Assembly: GCF_013373865.1 (NCBI RefSeq)
Contig: NC_050469.1
Coordinates: 14,261,046-14,325,045 of the forward strand
DNA from: Monomorium pharaonis
Lineage: Eukaryota > Arthropoda > Insecta > Hymenoptera > Formicidae
Direction of reading: 5' to 3'
DNA: 64,000 nucleotides
The notes beneath the pieces were generated by a model. That model made no database searches, had not been told where the DNA came from, and was given only the letters and a program-made list of their open reading frames with translations. Below, one piece after another: positions 22,092 to 47,030 of the stretch. The position numbers and the translations under genes are program-made. Position 1 is the first letter of the stretch. Each line of letters begins with the position of its first letter.

Positions 22092-23190
22092 ATGGCTGAA
22101 AACAAAGAAATATGCGAGCGTGAAAAAATCGCAAGGGAAGTTGAGAAAACGAGTGAATCAATCCGAAAAAAACATTGCGCCTTGAAGACCAGTAGGATCG
22201 AAGACGATATTGCAACCAAGAGACACTTTGAACCTCTTATTGAACCGCTGCAAAAGATCGTTGACAATTCTAGTACACACGCAATAAAAGAGGAGTCTCG
22301 TGACGATGACGTTGAAACGTCGTTTTCTCAGAAGGATACGATACAGAGTAAGATAAAGAGGAAACGAAAAAACACTTCGATGGATCACGCTTTAAACGAA
22401 TCATACAAACTGATGCGACATACGTCAAACGATGCAATGGATTCACCAGCGATGGATTCGTCAGCGATAGCGTCCATGCCGCGTACGGTAGTTGTACAAC
22501 CGAAGATATCCAAGTCGCTTGAAAACAAAGATATTTTCGAAACCGCAGACGATTCGTTTGCAGCAATCGTTCGAAATCATTTGCAAACACCAGAAGGTCG
22601 AAAAGCGTTGTCGTAGCACTTTGGTTCGCTAGGTCAAGAGTACATCGGAGATTTCCTCAGCGGTCATGGTGAAAAAGAGAAAATTATAGATATCGTTTAC
22701 GGTGTTTATCTGGGCAAGGATGATGCTTGGTAGTAAAAAGTTTGACGTGGACAGTGAAAATAACATAATTGTCGACGGCATGCAATACGTTGGCACACCG
22801 AGTCTTTACGAAATGATCTTTAAGAGATATCCCGATGATTCCCTCTACACGGAAAACGATAAATGAAAGTATAAAAACATATTGTTGGTTACAAACGCGC
22901 ATAAACAAAATCACATTTCACACGGTCGATTATTAAGCAACAAGGGATATAAGTATAAATATATAATTGCACCGTTATTAAATGATAAATTTACAATTGG
23001 AAAAAAATTACCTAACGTTGCGACATTAAATAATAACGCGATCGATTACGTGCACTGGGATAATTCCAATGAGCTAGTGGATCGCTTACGTTTGCTTGCA
23101 GCTTTGCGTCAAGCTGGTCACAATGCACATGACAACAAGATGCTGTCAATAATTGAGGAAGTTCGCGAGGCTGGTCTTATTATAAATTAA
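22092..23190 (+). pseudogene. Polinton DUF8207-like protein with two nonsense codons
   Basis: The open part 22092-22616 starts MAENKEICEREKIAREVEKT, a charged coiled-coil-like region, with a basic cluster KRKRKN. After an in-frame TAG at 22614 the homology continues (FGSLGQEYIGDFLSG), changes frame near 22720 (KKFDVDSENNIIVDGMQYVG), meets a TGA near 22863, and ends with NNAIDYVHWDNSNELVDRLR and EEVREAGLIIN. This C-terminal domain is common in ant proteins annotated DUF8207; function unknown. It follows the ATPase on the same strand with about 20 nt between them. Confidence 0.6.
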
Positions 23191-23741
23191 GAGGATGCTA
23201 AAGCCGTGTGTTTTACCGACATTCTGTATTTATCACTTAATTTCGAATTGAATTTACAGAATTGATAATCCTTTTACACTTTTAAAGTACGTACACAAAT
23301 GAACTCAGGGACGATTAGATAAAGACCAAAAATGCAAAAAATTTTTTAAATTTTATTTGTTCATAAAAATATTTGCTTCAAAATACAAGTTATGTAGCTT
23401 ATACGTACAAATGAATGGTGTTCCCGGGTTCGGAATAGATTGAGGAATAAGATTATAATCGTCAAATTACGATTACAAGCCGTACAAAAAAGATATTTTA
23501 AAAATAGAAGCGCTTAAATGAATAAAATTTTTGATCACATAAATATGTTTTTTTACGGCTTGTAAACGTAATTTGACAAATATAGTCTTATTCCTTCTAT
23601 TCCAAACTGCGAGACACCATTTATTTGTAAGTATAAGCTATATAACTTGTATTTTAAAGCAAATTTTTTCATGAACAAGGATAAATAATGACTCTGCATT
23701 ATTGACCTCAATCAAGTTTGATGGGCAGTTTAGCATCCTCT
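23190..23741. repeat. Inverted repeat between DUF8207-like gene and integrase
   Basis: GAGGATGCTAAA at the left end and TTTAGCATCCTC at the right end bracket arms that match around TACAAGTTATGTAGCTTATACG versus its complement near 23630, meeting at about 23490-23556. The arms are diverged. It may be an inserted MITE or a folded remnant of an older element end. Confidence 0.65.
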
Positions 23742-23744
23742 CGT

Positions 23745-23950
23745 GAAACGAACATGAAACAAATATAATGAACATGAAACAAACATGAAACGAACATGAA
23801 ACGAATATAAAAGAACGTGAAACAAACATGAAAGAACGTGAAACGAACATGAAACAAACATGAAAGAACGTGAAAGAACATGAAACGAACGTGAAACGAA
23901 CGCGAAAGAACGTGAAAGAACGTGAAACAAACGTGAAGAGAATGTGAATG
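23745..23950. repeat. Minisatellite of GAAC(A/G)TGAAAC words
   Basis: About 20 imperfect copies of an 8-11 bp word (ACATGAAACGA, ACGTGAAAGA) in tandem just before the integrase gene. Open frames here (VSRSFMFVSCSF on the minus strand) are by-products. Confidence 0.8.
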
Positions 23951-23972
23951 AATGAAATAAATCATAGTGTAA

Positions 23973-24968
23973 TTGCATCGCGCGCGTTATTACTTGATCG
24001 ATAGTTTGCAAAACATGAAATCATCGAAATTCAATAGACGCATTAGTTATGAAAGGCTGCGACTCGTTGAGAAACTGCACGCTCCAGCAAGAAGAAATTT
24101 TCCACGAAGACGTGTTATAGTTCGAGGATACGACGACTTGTGGCAAGCTGATATTATCGAGATGCATCCGTATTTGCGTTTCAACAAAGGTTATTACTAC
24201 ATACTCACTGTCATCGATATGTTAAGCAAGTATGCGTGGGCTGTACCACTCAAGAGCAAAGGCGGAAGCAAAACGGCTAACGCTATTGCAAAAATAATTC
24301 AAGAGAGGAGTAGACATCCGAAAAACTTGCAAACCGATATGAGGAAGGAGTTTTACAACGCTGACGTACAGAAACTCTTGACAAAACATAATATCAATCA
24401 TTATTCTACGTACTCTATAATGAAAGCGTTAGTTGTTGAGCGATTCAATCGCACGCTGAAAAATGATACATATGTGGAAGCAATTTACGTTTAATGGCAA
24501 TTACAAATGGATCGACTTGTTACCACGTCTCGTGTCAAATTACAATACTCGAAAGCATCGAACAATTGGCATGCGACCCATTGACGTAACGCCTGCTGTA
24601 GCTGAAAAACTATTGGCTACAGTATATAACGCTATAAAGATTGCTGGTCTAGCGAAATTTAAAATGGGTGATTCTGTACGCGTAAGCAAGTACAAAACTG
24701 TCTTTGAGAAGGGTTATACAAATTGGACGACTGAGGTGTTTAAGATCATTAAAGTCCAGCATACCAATTCCGTAACTTATCTACTCGAGATTATTGCGGA
24801 AAGTCTATAGCTGGAGTATTCTACGAACACGAATTGCATTGCGCGACTCATCCAGATGTATTTCTTGTGGAGACAGTATTACGCAGGAAGGGTGACGAGG
24901 TCTGTGTAAAGTGGTTGGGATTTGATGGATCACACAATTCATGGATACACAAAGACAATGTTATTTGA
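23973..24968 (+). pseudogene. Polinton integrase with C-terminal chromodomain, frameshifted
   Basis: The catalytic core is readable: DDLWQADIIEM, a second Asp in LQTDMRKEFYN, and the Glu in VVERFNRTLKND, the D,D,E triad of retroviral-type integrases used by Polintons. The frame changes near 24470 into 24463-24810 (DLLPRLVSNYNTRKHRTIG, KFKMGDSVRVSKYKTVFEKG) and again near 24800. It ends with a chromodomain-like stretch (VETVLRRKGDEVCVKWLGFD then SWIHKDN) before a stop at 24966-24968. It would insert the element DNA, with the chromodomain steering to chromatin. This copy is dead. Confidence 0.75.
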
Positions 24969-25279
24969 TTCATACAGAAAAAAAAGTTTATTTATTACAA
25001 ACATATAAAAGTACAATGTATAAAATATGCAAATAAATTTTTATGATACATAGTAAAGAGTATTTTTATTATCAATCCATTATCTTTAATACGTTATACG
25101 TGTAAGAATCTTATTTCACACAAGTTTTAGATATATAAAAAATAAAATACGCATGAAATATGAAATACAAAAGACGTAGAAATATAAAAATACATCAAAT
25201 ATGTGTAAAATGTATAACTCAGAAAAAAATGTTTATATATAATCATATATAATTATATCTAGCATATATACAATTATAT

Positions 25280-25935
25280 CCCACATAGCACGGAATATTA
25301 CAGTAATATCACAGAAATATTATTCTCCCATTACAATATTACAGTGAAATATCGTATAAATATTGCAGAAATATTACCAAAATATTACTACAATATTAAA
25401 ATGTTCGCCGAAATAGATCACAGTAATATAATGGTGATATATCACGAATGTATTACTGTAATATTTACTGTAATAATAGTATTTTTGTAATATTGCGAAA
25501 TTTAGGGTTCTGGATACTCATTCGACATTTATGAAAAATATGATCTCAAAGTTAGAATCTAGACATATTCATTTACGGCTATTAATTCATTAATTGTCAA
25601 GGAAAAAATGTAGTTTTTACAGTATTTTACAAGTGTCAAAGTGTTTTTTCATCCAGATATCTTTTATTTAAAAATAGCATGAATAAATTTATAGTGTAAT
25701 TTTTTCGCTTCTGAAGTCATATTTTCAAACTAACAATTATTATAAACCCTCACTTAATTTAGTGAGTGATATCAATTCTAACGTATTGCTATTTAAAATG
25801 TAATATCGCTATAATATAACTTGATATTTTAATGTTATTTATAAACGTGTAATATTTCTGTAATATTTTACTGTAATATGTAATATTGTTGATATATTGC
25901 AATTTTACTGCGATATTACTGTAATATTCCGTGGG
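25280..25935. mobile_element. CCCAC-type MITE built of AATATTAC repeats
   Basis: The left end CCCACATAGCACGGAATA and the right end TATTCCGTGGG are inverted, with a 2-bp duplication AT (25278-25279, 25936-25937). The interior is full of ACAGTAATATTAC-like words. The right end lacks the ATAGCAC part of the left. Confidence 0.6.
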
Positions 25936-26120
25936 ATATTTTGTGTGCAAGTTGGATCTTATGCACGACTGGCGACGTATCAGTTCGATCTCTTCGCGGA
26001 GACAGCACGTGTAATCGTCGAACGTTATAGTTCGCGCGACGACGCTGCTCTTGACCCTTTTAGCCTTTTTGGTATCCTTCTTTCCATCCACTCTTATTGC
26101 ATACATTTTCGCCCCTTTTT

Positions 26121-26562
26121 TATTATAATACGACTAAATTACAAATATTACAAATAAATATTTTAATACGAATAAATATTTTATTACAAAAACTTGACGC
26201 CACTAAACCGAATAATTTGCTAGCTCTCTTTCTTTTTCTTTTGTACGTGCATCTGAATGTGTGTGTGTGTGTGTGTGTGTGTGTTTAGTATATAATTTAC
26301 AAAGTTATAAGGAAGTGATTTTTATTATTTTAGTCTTTTATGCGTGCGTACATTTAAATGTTTCTCTTTCTCTCTCTTTCTCTTATGCGTGGGTGTATAT
26401 ATAATGTTATATTTATTAATTTAATATATAAATTAGTTTGTAAGAAAGCGATTTTGTATTAAAACAAATTATTCGGTTTAGCGGCGCCAAGTTTTTGTAG
26501 TAAAATATTTATTCGTATTAAAATATTTATTTGTAATATTTGTAATTTAGTCGTATTATATA
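26121..26562. repeat. Hairpin repeat enclosing a (GT)n tract
   Basis: Arms of about 98 nt (26121-26219 and 26464-26562) match in inverted orientation around ACTTGACGCCACTAAACCG and its complement. The loop contains (GT)n at 26258-26284 and CT-rich runs. Confidence 0.75.
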
Positions 26563-27174
26563 TAATACTTATTTGCTAGCTCAATATTATGTCCTTTATT
26601 TCTTGCTAATATGCTTCCTGACAATTGTATCTTACAAGCGCGCAGCAGCCAATAATTTAATACGAAAAGCTAATATTTATAGTTTAATCTTGTATTTAAG
26701 ATTTTCTTAAATTTATAATTAAATTACTTTTATAGTTAACAAAATTGTATCTAAAGATAAACTTAAGACTTAAAGCCAGACTAAAAATTGAGATTGAGAT
26801 TAAATTGGAATTTGATCATTCAAAGCAAAGTTAAAAAATTTTGGTTTTGTTCCTAATTGGTTACATTTCAATTTAATCTTAATATCAATCTTTAGTTTGA
26901 TGCAAGCTTAATGAAAAATTAAACTATGAATGCCAGCCAAAGAATAAACATCTGTTTTTATAGATTGGCGCATATATTTCTTCATATCATTATTTTTGTA
27001 GAGAAAAAACTTCATGCTCTCATTTTGCAATGTTTATTCTTAATTGGCGCAAAATATTTATATATCATTATTTTTGTGGAGAAATTAATTTGTGTGTGTA
27101 AATACAATAATTTTTTATTTAAAATAATTGTCACTTTAATAATCAAAGTTATACCATTTCAGGAATGTATATTA
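26563..27174. other. AT-rich stretch, no gene seen
   Basis: AT-rich sequence with an apparent internal inverted similarity (TTAAACTATAAAT-like words near 26680 and 26925). No coding evidence. Confidence 0.3.
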
Positions 27175-27239
27175 TTAGGGAGGCCGGAAAGTAATGTCGT
27201 TTCTGCGCATGTCGATATTTGTTTATCATTTATCAGCTC

Positions 27240-27560
27240 CCCAGGTAGCAAGGTGACGTTAATACGACGTCAATAATTCGTCATTTAAGGTCGCGGATGT
27301 CATGTTACCAAATTAAGACGTAATAGTAATGTCATTTTTTGACCTATTAATTACGTCAGTCATTTATCCATCCTACAACGTATTTCCGACGTCATATTCT
27401 TGACTAATTAATAACGTCAGTTAATTGATCATTTTACAACGTATTAATAAGGTTTTATTAGCGACTAATTACTGACGTTAACTATAATTCTTTGTAATAA
27501 TTGACAATTTGACCTCAAATGACGAATTATTGAGGTCTAGTGGACGACACCTTGCTACCT
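27240..27560. repeat. CCCAGGTAGCAAG-type MITE
   Basis: The left end CCCAGGTAGCAAGGTGACG mirrors the right end CACCTTGCTACCT; the final GGG of the right end is mutated. The interior contains several TGACGTCA-like half-palindromes. Same terminal family as 56188-61994. Confidence 0.65.
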
Positions 27561-27658
27561 ATAACTATTAATCATTATTTAAAGATTGGTTAATAAACAA
27601 CATTATTAAAATTAATATAATATTTATATAATTAATACCATCAATATTTTAGAATTAT

Positions 27659-27964
27659 CCCAGACAGCACATAATATTTATGATAAATATTTATTAATAT
27701 TTATTAATATTTATTTTTTCAAAATATTATATAATATTTTATACATATTTTATATACACAAAGAAAAAAATCTTTATTCAACATATTATTAAAATATAGG
27801 CTAAATATTTTATATAATATTTATGGTAAATAAAAGATAAAGACTTGTATAAATAATATTTTATAAATATTTATAAATATTTCATAAATATTTTTATAAT
27901 ATTTATGATAAATCTTTATGATTTGTCAAATCTAAGACCACAAAAATATTGCGTGCTGTCTGGG
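27659..27964. repeat. CCCAGACAGCAC-type MITE
   Basis: CCCAGACAGCACATAATATT on the left mirrors AATATTGCGTGCTGTCTGGG on the right. The interior is TATTTATAAATATT-rich. Flanking pairs (AT/GT) do not match exactly. Confidence 0.65.
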
Positions 27965-28187
27965 GTATAATTTAGCTTTATCAAAAGAACAGAGCAAAAA
28001 CATATTTTTATAAGTTATTCCACATGTTATTTCGCATATGTAAAAATCAGGAAAAAACTATAAATTTATATTTATTTACAAAAATATTAGTTAACTACAA
28101 GTTTCATGTCTCGCATCTATTGACCTGATCTATAACAAATATGTATTTGTAAGCATCAAGTGTTCATGGATTATCACAAAGTGCTAG

Positions 28188-28310
28188 GTAGCGTACGATC
28201 TTCGAAGTCAAGCAACGTCGACGGTGGTTCAGAGTTGGATGGGTGACCGCGGAAGTTAGGCAATTCCAAATGTGACTATGATGTGGTGGGTCACGATGCT
28301 TGTTGAGAAA
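28188..28310 (+). repeat. 5S rRNA-derived (SINE3-like) sequence
   Basis: GAAGTCAAGCAACGTCGACG and GGATGGGTGACCGCGG match the internal region of eukaryotic 5S rRNA, including the A-box/IE area and the C-box. The first third and the 3' end do not match, so this is a 5S-derived retroposon or pseudogene, not a functional gene. Confidence 0.65.
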
Positions 28311-28379
28311 CAACGTAAATTTTTTTTTACATTATAATTATGTTATTTCGATATTTTCATAATGCAAGTATTGCATATA

Positions 28380-28737
28380 GGACATGCACCCGAAATATTT
28401 TCTAAAACGTCAAAACAACGGCTTTTACTACCTGGGATAGTCATAAAAATGACGTTAAAATGTCGTCTTTATTAAATGTAATCTAAAAACCTATGTTTTG
28501 TCATAAAAATAACAATAAAATACCGTCAAATGTACGATACTAGCTTCTTGAAAATGACGTCAATAATATGAAAATAATGACGTATTTTTGACGTCAATAT
28601 ATGACGTCATTAAGATGAGACAAATGTACGTCAGTTTTACGACATTTAGATGTCATTTTATCTCGACATTATGATGTCTGGTTCGTCATAAAATGACCAA
28701 AAAATGCCGTCAATTAGACGACACCTTGTTACCTGGG
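28380..28737. repeat. TGACGTCA-rich MITE remnants
   Basis: The right end CACCTTGTTACCTGGG is the terminus of the CCCAGGTA family; another such end (ACTACCTGGG) occurs at about 28427-28436. Between them are many GACGTCA words. Probably two fused or decayed copies. Confidence 0.5.
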
Positions 28738-28832
28738 TCATTGTGTACTTCAAAGTCGTGCCAAAGACATTTTAAGATTAGAGTGACTTGTTTACTCGTA
28801 AATAATTAAATCTTAAATTTTTTTTGCAATTT

Positions 28833-29180
28833 ATAGTGAAATGGCCAGCCAAATACGAAGAGATACGGCATTGTATGGTTTTTGAGTTTCACAAGGGTAG
28901 TAACGCAACAGTTGCTACCAAAAACATTTGCGATGTTTATCCAAGTGCATTAGACGTTCGTAAATGCCAAAGGTGGTTTTCTAAGTTCAAATTCGGTAAT
29001 TTTGATCTTTTCGACTTGTATCGGATGATGTCCAAAATACCATCTCCAGATATTTTGCTCAAAAACCAATTAATTTTTATCGATCCGGCATTGAAGATTT
29101 CCACACTTATAGATGGCAAAAGATTGTTAATAACGAGGGTAATTACATCGTTGATTAAAAATACAAATTTATCTGTTTGA
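28833..29180 (+). pseudogene. mariner transposase N-terminal fragment
   Basis: Contains IRHCMVFEFHKGSNATVATK, then LDVRKCQRWFSKFKFGNFDL, the helix-turn-helix DNA-binding half of a mariner transposase (the HTH_48 type also seen in SETMAR). The start codon is lost, the conserved SDEPRSGRP-like step after NFDL is replaced by FDLYRMMSK, and the DD34D catalytic half is absent. The element cannot move itself. Confidence 0.75.
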
Positions 29181-29404
29181 ATTTAATGTAAAAAAACGAC
29201 ATTACTTTTCGGTCCCCCTAATACTTAAGTTAAATTTGACAAACTACTTAGTATATATTACTTAGGTTGAATTTGACACATTTAGTATATAATACTTAGG
29301 TTGAACCATCCAAAAGTATATACCACTTAGATTGAATTTGATTAAAAGTTTTATCTTGAATTTGTGACTTTTTCTTTATATTATTTAGGTTGATTGTAAT
29401 ATAC

Positions 29405-30867
29405 AATGTATTTGTGTTACGCAAAGACCGTGGCGCATGCACTGCTGGTTACGGTAATGGATAATGTAACGCTTCTTATCGTAAACAGTTGCAAGCAGTT
29501 TCTTTTCCCGCGTACCGGGCGATTTATCGCGCGTTGGGCAGAAGGATAAATCGGCGTGTGCGTCGTGAAGATGTGTGGATACTCGAGATCGAGAATGTAA
29601 CCCGTAGGCGAATCCACAACGATTGCATTTACATCAAAATTCAAGACAGCTTTTCATTGAAATTTAAGACATCTTCCCTTAAGACTCATTGAAATTTAGC
29701 GTAAGGCAAAGGTTGACACATTACCCATCCATACAAATTATTGACGTCAAAGTACATCAAGTACGACGACGGTTTCGATAAGTCGTTCGACTGCATGTAC
29801 ATACTTGTTATTGGCTCACGCATATCTATCTGCAGATTGACTGAGACCACCGTGTATACCGCGTTCTATAAACAATATCATATTGATATCCATGAGTTGC
29901 TCAAACTTGCCTCGCGTATGTTTCAGCATGGCATCCCACGTGAAACCCGGTAATGTGTAATAATGTGCAGGATCGAGACCGTAACTTTTGATACACGTGT
30001 CGCAAAAATTTTCAAAAATATCTGCTAATAATAAAACATCTGTTTTTAAATATAAATCGCTGTATTCACCTAAGGTATGGGTAGAGAATCGCTTCCAAAC
30101 ATTCTCGGCATGCGCATAATCGCTCTCGGACGCTACTCGTACGGGAATACACTCTTTTGAGTCAGTAAATTAAAATCCTCGTTGGATAATTTTGCAAATT
30201 CAGATCGTACAATTTTTAATTTGTCATTATTAAAATATGACGCTAATTTATCGATACTAGTGTTAAGGAATCTGTATAAATCAATAAACCGTTACTGCAT
30301 GTATTTTCGCGAGTCTTCTTCGGTGGTATCTTTAACAATTTTGATAAAAGAAATGTACTTTTCTTTTGTTATTGGGAGCAAACTAACGCCACGAACGCGG
30401 TTGCTATTTTTTTTTTATAAAATGTGAATCATAGCCTGATAAATTGTGAAAAACTGTTGGAATGTAATATGAATTTTTGTAATTTAGGTTACAATTTGAA
30501 TACGCGATATCTACCGGTTATATAGCAATGATCGCGCACTCGCGTATCATCTGATGCGAATGGCTTATCACAGATATGGCAATGTGTCGCGCTACGGTAC
30601 GCCTCCCACTGTTTCTTCGACAACGCGTTCATGGGAACATTAGCGGATAAACGAATCTTAACGTTATGCGTCAATTCTTTCAATTGTTTTGTAAATCATA
30701 TGCAATCGAAACCGCGATAAAATTGATACATGAATAACATGTCGTCATCGTATGAGCATCGCACATAGTATCCGATGCTGAATACCTGATGGTGCTGGTA
30801 TTTGTACGATTCTTGCTCCGTGTCAGGTTGCGTCTTCTGCAGTACACACTCCAAATCAAAGTACATA
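29405..30867 (-). pseudogene. Polinton-type protein-primed DNA polymerase B fragment
   Basis: Read on the minus strand from high to low coordinates: FDLECVLQKTQPDTEQES and HQVFSIGYYVRCSYDDD (30696-30860), SATHCHICDKPFASDDTRVR then DHCYITGRY (30490-30683), LMYFDVNNLYGWVM at about 29720-29780 (polymerase motif A, D-x2-NLYG), GYILDLEYPHIF and finally YIIHYRNQQC...RHGL near 29420. These are hallmarks of family B polymerases of Polintons. Many frame breaks and large gaps show it is dead. It is 4.4 kb away from the Polinton block, with unrelated elements between, so it is probably a second fragment. A CCCATACAGCAC element truncates it at 30868. Confidence 0.7.
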
Positions 30868-32189
30868 CCCATACAGCACAAAGCTCCGATTAAGCTCCCA
30901 GGGAGTTCATTGTGCTGAGCTCCCGAGAAGCTTACAAAATTCGACAAAACAAGCTCCCAGGGAGTTCATTTTGCTGAGCTCCCGAGAAGCTTACAAAATT
31001 CGACAAAACAAGCTCCCAAGGAGTTCATTTTGCTGAGCTCCCGAGAAGCTTACAAAATTTGACAGAACAAGCTCCCAGGGAGTTCATTTTGCTGAGCTCC
31101 CGGGGAGCTTACAAAATTCGACAAAACAAGCTCCCAAGAAGTTCATTTTGCTGAGCTCCCGAGAAGCTTACAAAATTTGACAGAACAAGCTCCCAGGGAG
31201 TTCATTTTGCTGAGCTCCCGGGGAGCTTACAAAATTCGACAAAACAAGCTCCCAAGGAGTTCATTTTGCTGAGCTCCCGAGAAGCTTACAAAATTTGACA
31301 GAACAAGCTCCCAGGGAGTTCGTTTTCCTGAGTTTCCGAGAAGCTTACAAAATTCGACAAAACAAGCTCCCAGGGAGTTTGTTTTGCTGAGTTTCCGAGA
31401 ACCTTACAAAATTTGACAAAACAAGCTCCCAGGGAGTTTGTTTTGCTGAGTTTTCAAGAAGTTTACAAAATTTGACAAAACAAACTCCCAGAGATTGAAC
31501 ATATCGGGTAAATTAATGTACTGCATGTATAGTCATAAGCCGCGAGTAGTTCGCAAGATCGCCACTAGGCGATGGCACGGCGCTCTTCCTTCTCGTGAGA
31601 AAATTTACTCCAAAAGGCTTATAAAAGAAAACCATCACTCACGGCTTACCTAGCAGTTAGTACTTCACTAGCAGCAAAGTGTAATATATATTGTTTTTGT
31701 TACACGAAGAGAGTTCGTGGGCCTTCGCAACTCAGAGAGAGCTTCCGAAAATTGAGAAAATATAAAAATAAAATTTTTTCCGGCAGCTCCAATGTCCGCT
31801 TTTAAGAACTCCCTGAGAGCTTTATTTAAGCTCGCAGGGAGTTCAGAAATAATGTTTTAAGAACTCCCTGCGAGCTTCAAAATAATTCCCGTGAAGCTTT
31901 TATATAAGCTCCCTGATAATTTCATCTAAGCTCTCAGGGAGCTCCCAAAAGCGGACATAAGAGCTTCCGGAAAGCTTATATAGAAATTTCCCGGGAATTA
32001 CTTTGAAGCTCGCAGGGAACTCTTAAAACATGATTTATAAACTCCCTGCGAGCTCAAGTGAAGCTCTTAAGGAGCTCTCAAAAGCGGACATAGCAGCTGC
32101 GTGCGAATCTTTTGGAAGCTTAAATGAAGCTTATGAAAAATTTTGTGAGCTCCTCGGGAGCTCCCCGGGAGCTCCTCGTGCTGTATGGG
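30868..32189. mobile_element. CCCATACAGCAC foldback element with 60-bp repeats
   Basis: Ends CCCATACAGCAC and GTGCTGTATGGG, flanked by TA on both sides (30866-30867, 32190-32191). The left half (about 30880-31500) is about ten tandem copies of a ~60-bp unit (AAGCTCCCAGGGAGTTCATT...). The right half (about 31780-32180) has diverged copies of the same words. The unique centre at about 31500-31760 has a promoter-like core. Size 1322 bp; no transposase. Confidence 0.75.
31618..31660 (+). promoter_or_regulatory. TATA/initiator-like core inside the foldback element
   Basis: CTTATAAAAG at 31618-31627 is followed about 30-33 nt later by GCAGTTAGT, near the arthropod initiator TCAGT. The surrounding 250 bp is the only non-repetitive part of the element. 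Suggestive only. Confidence 0.35.
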
Positions 32190-33092
32190 TAATTGTGTGT
32201 GTAATTTTATTTACGTATTTTTGTAATTCACAAATGTATAGACAATAAAAAATATTGTGATTATTTTCGTGCAATATGCTGCTTTGTTACTATTAAATCA
32301 ATATTTTTTAAAATATTATTTTAAACAATTTTTTAAATGTAAAATAAAAATTCCATAAATATTAAATAAATATTACTTAAATAATTTTTTAAAATTATTT
32401 TTAATAAAAAATTAATAATTTATAAATATTAAATAAACGTTTTATAAATCTTTTTTCTAATTAATTATTTGAAAAAATAATTAATGTAAAAAAATGTTTA
32501 ATAAATATTAAATAAATATTATTTATACAATAAACGCTAATAATGTAAAAATAATAAAAAATAAATATTTAAAAAACGTTAAAAAAATATTGTGTGCTCC
32601 TTGGGTGAGGGAGCTTTGTTTCTTTGTCACACGCGTGAGAAGGCACTATCTGTTTCTTTCCCATTACTTGGCGCCAGTTTGTACAAGAGGCGATGCGCAG
32701 TCCAGTAGTATATGGTCTAAGGTGACACCTCTCATTCTTCTCTCTGGTTTGAGTTAAATTACAGAATTTTATGTTGCCGTCATTTTATTGAGGATATTAA
32801 AAATACACATCTATTTGACGAAGTTAAAGAAAATTAATTTTTCTTTTTTAAATAATGTACTTACATATATTAAACAAATTATTTAATAAGTTACTTAACA
32901 GATAGATTATTCGTAACTGTTAAAAAATTGTTCTTTTTTACATATATATTATATTGATACAGTTAGGAATCTTTTATTAAATACAAATATAATTGAATCA
33001 AAAATACATAAGTATAAGAGTAAATGTAATCAAGTCAGCTCAGATTCTTCATTAACTTTTGATTTTTGCCTTTTTATTTTCATTTTTAATGT
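32190..33092. other. Intergenic DNA with an A/T-rich MITE
   Basis: About 32225-32604 is made of AAATATTAAATAAATATT words and ends AATATTGTGTGCTCCTTGGG, again a CCCA-type terminus read inward. The remaining sequence to the mucin stop codon shows no gene. Confidence 0.4.

Positions 33093-47030
<13,938 letters not shown>

Larger units (their letters stand above)
9242..24968. mobile_element. Degenerate Maverick/Polinton element split by a BEL/Pao insertion
   Basis: A run of genes typical of insect Polintons: an unknown protein, capsid-type protein, penton-like protein, adenain-like protease and PLA2-like protein on the minus strand, then packaging ATPase, DUF8207-like protein and chromodomain integrase on the plus strand. 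Nearly every gene has frameshifts or nonsense codons. DNA polymerase B is absent from this block. Terminal inverted repeats were not found near either end, so the limits are those of the outermost recognisable genes. Without the BEL insertion the block is only about 7.7 kb, short for the family. It is an old copy: annotated, not functional. Confidence 0.75.
27175..29221 (+). mobile_element. mariner element, defective, with nested repeats
   Basis: The ends are inverted: TTAGGGAGGCCGGAAAGTAA on the left and, read from the right, TTAGGGGGACCGAAAAGTAA, both continuing TGTCGTTT. A TA dinucleotide flanks each side (27173-27174, 29222-29223), the target used by all mariner elements. Only part of a transposase remains, at 28833-29180. 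The interior carries at least three other repeats and a 5S-like segment. It is 2047 bp long. Confidence 0.8.

Noticed and set aside
28188..28310. Functional 5S rRNA gene
   Set aside because: Only the middle part matches; the 5' third and 3' end do not pair.
28824..29180. Active mariner transposase or SETMAR-like host gene
   Set aside because: Only the N-terminal DNA-binding half remains; no catalytic domain and no ATG.
30880..31500. CRISPR-like array of 60-bp units
   Set aside because: No unique spacers; whole units are repeated, inside a transposon with TA duplication.
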